Both the position numbers and the translations under genes were made by a program. A stretch of 5,675 nucleotides of DNA, from contig JAADHX010000444.1 of the NCBI GenBank assembly GCA_013151655.1, positions 1 through 5,675 of the forward strand, written 5' to 3'. Positions 4,337-5,675 of this stretch are shown piece by piece. How positions within the stretch are numbered: the stretch's first letter is position 1; the number at the start of each line of letters is the position of its first letter. The notes beneath the pieces were generated by a model. It was not told the origin of the DNA and made no database searches. It saw only the letters and a list, made by a program, of their open reading frames with translations. The stretch comes from Actinomycetota bacterium. Lineage in GTDB: Bacteria > Actinomycetota > Acidimicrobiia > Acidimicrobiales > Poriferisodalaceae.

Positions 4337-5675
4337 GTGCCTTCTTCGAACGACGATGACGGGGTCGACGAGGACCCCGACAACGCTGTCCAACCCTTCG
4401 GTTGGTGGCGTGAACTCGGCGACGACCTCGACGACGAATCCAACGAGAAACTTGAACCGACCGCACCTTTGCCGCTCGAAGATCGGATTTGGCGACATCC
4501 AAGCGAGATGGCACTCGTGGCGTTGGGCAGCAGTTCGGACACCGATGAACCACAGGCCGATGGCAATGACCCAGCGGTTGTCAGGCCGGACGCACGCTCG
4601 CCTCAGCCCTCCACGGGGTTCCGAACTAGACACGTCGCCCTTGTTGCCATTGCCGCAGGGTTTGCTGGCGCATGCGTGACGGCAGGTGTCTTGATACTGG
4701 CGATGCCACGAACAACGACGATTACCGAGCGAGTCGTTGAAAGACAGCTGGCCGAACCCGTCACACGATTCGTAGCCAGCCAGAGCGGCAGTGGCATCGA
4801 CGTTGCCACTATCGCCGATCTAGCGAAGCCGAGCATCGTCAGCATCGAGGTGATGAACACCCTGGGTTCGGTCGTGGGTGGCGGGTCGGGTGTTGTCATT
4901 CGAGATGACGGCCACATACTCACCAACCACCACGTGATAGCTCAGGCCGACGCGATCGTCGTCGTGACGAATGACGGCCACAGGCACCAGGCTGTGCTGG
5001 TCGGCAGTGATCCGCTAACCGACATAGCGGTGTTGTCGATCGGTCTAAACGGCGAATCGTTGCGACCGGCTGTGCTCGGCTCGACCACGTCGCTTCGGGT
5101 TGGCGAACCAGCCGTGGCCATCGGTTCGCCCTTACGGCTCGAGGGTGGCCCCAGCGTGACGGTTGGCGTCATATCGGCCATCGGGCGCACACTCGACTTG
5201 CCCACGGGCGAGCGCCTGTACGACCTCATCCAGACAGACGCTCCCATCGCGCCTGGTTCTTCGGGCGGCGCACTCCTAGATGCAAACGGCGCTCTCATCG
5301 GAATCACAACCGTCATCGCGGTCAGCGAGGACGGGGGCGCCGGGCTCGGCTTCGCGACACCGATCGAGATCGCATACGACGTAGCGGTCGATCTGATGAC
5401 CGACGGAGTTGTGACACACGGATTTCTCGGTGTGTCGGGTGACGACCTCACGAGCGATGAAGCGTCCGGGTTGGGACTACCTGGTGGCGCGCTGGTAACT
5501 GGTGTGGGACCAGGCACCCCGGCCGCAGCCGCAGGGCTGGAGCCTGGCGACATAATCATCGGCCTCGACAATCAGGTGGTGCCGTCGATGAGTTGGCTCG
5601 TGGTTGAGGTCAGACGTGGCGAACCGGGCGAAACTCGCCGGCTAGAGGTGCAACGCGGCGATTACCGGCTGCTGC
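4337..5675 (+). CDS. Membrane-anchored HtrA/DegP-like serine protease with PDZ domain (S1C family, 3' end outside window)
   Basis: 446 codons from GTG 4337 to the right edge, no stop reached. Residues 1-97 are a cytoplasmic arm: very acidic (DDDGVDEDPD; ELGDDLDDE), then DRIWRHPSE at 49-57, a motif I associate from memory with actinobacterial proteases of this type. Residues 99-123 are the single membrane helix (HVALVAIAAGFAGACVTAGV onward), so the rest faces out. The trypsin-like domain spans about 155-355: oxyanion-side GGGSGVVI (181-188), His199 in LTNHHVI, Asp229 in LTDIAVLSI, Ser309 in APGSSGGALLD; the triad is complete, with GSSGGA replacing the common GNSGGP. The PDZ domain starts at about 362 (GFLGVS carboxylate loop; TPAAAAGLEPGDIIIGLD at 394-411) and is nearly complete at the edge. 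Such enzymes degrade or sense misfolded envelope proteins. It is divergent from moaE and apparently leaderless. Confidence 0.93.
   Translation, partial: MPSSNDDDGVDEDPDNAVQPFGWWRELGDDLDDESNEKLEPTAPLPLEDRIWRHPSEMALVALGSSSDTDEPQADGNDPAVVRPDARSPQPSTGFRTRHVALVAIAAGFAGACVTAGVLILAMPRTTTITERVVERQLAEPVTRFVASQSGSGIDVATIADLAKPSIVSIEVMNTLGSVVGGGSGVVIRDDGHILTNHHVIAQADAIVVVTNDGHRHQAVLVGSDPLTDIAVLSIGLNGESLRPAVLGSTTSLRVGEPAVAIGSPLRLEGGPSVTVGVISAIGRTLDLPTGERLYDLIQTDAPIAPGSSGGALLDANGALIGITTVIAVSEDGGAGLGFATPIEIAYDVAVDLMTDGVVTHGFLGVSGDDLTSDEASGLGLPGGALVTGVGPGTPAAAAGLEPGDIIIGLDNQVVPSMSWLVVEVRRGEPGETRRLEVQRGDYRLL

Noticed and set aside
4942..5571. Open frame of 209 residues on the minus strand
   Set aside because: It is antisense to the protease domain; its composition (Pro/Ser/Thr runs without any fold pattern) is that of a shadow frame, while the plus strand encodes a complete catalytic triad and PDZ domain.

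Overview
The window is about 57-60% GC (estimated by eye) and looks like the chromosome of an actinobacterium, most likely of the class Acidimicrobiia. Three things suggest this: frequent GTG starts, apparently leaderless genes with an extended TAnnnT -10 box eight bases before a GTG, and a serine protease whose cytoplasmic arm carries a 'DRIWRHPSE' motif that I associate from memory with Acidimicrobiia. There is no mobile element, tRNA, rRNA or CRISPR array.

Layout, left to right. (1) 1-158, minus: start of a single-pass membrane protein cut by the window edge, possibly a YlbL-type PDZ/Lon-like protease. (2) 159-299: divergent intergenic region. (3) 300-596, plus: a 98-residue membrane protein, followed two bases later by (4) 599-1195, plus: a HEAT-repeat protein. 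The two may be a coupled pair or one gene split by a frameshift. (5) 1214-2494, minus: a lipoprotein of the branched-chain amino acid substrate-binding family. (6) 2566-3576, minus: a solo MreB-like actin. (7) 3576-3764, minus: a 62-residue single-pass membrane protein. (8) 3765-4248, minus: MoaE of molybdopterin synthase, broken by a frameshift near 4085. (9) 4249-4336: two back-to-back promoters. (10) 4337-5675, plus: a membrane-anchored HtrA/DegP-like serine protease with a PDZ domain, cut at the right edge.

Genes 8, 7 and 6 form a very tight minus-strand unit: moaE stop directly abutting the next GTG, then a one-base TGATG overlap into mreB. The solute-binding lipoprotein follows after 71 bases and could share the transcript. 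The HEAT gene converges on this unit with 17-18 bases between the stops, and htrA diverges from it.

The points most worth checking are the moaE frameshift, the MreB homologue with glutamine in place of the catalytic glutamate and a changed 'GGDxxD' motif, the membrane/HEAT frame break, and the symmetrical leaderless promoters between moaE and htrA. I saw no clearly new defence or mobile system; the least described element is the moaE / small membrane protein / divergent mreB / orphan binding-protein unit.
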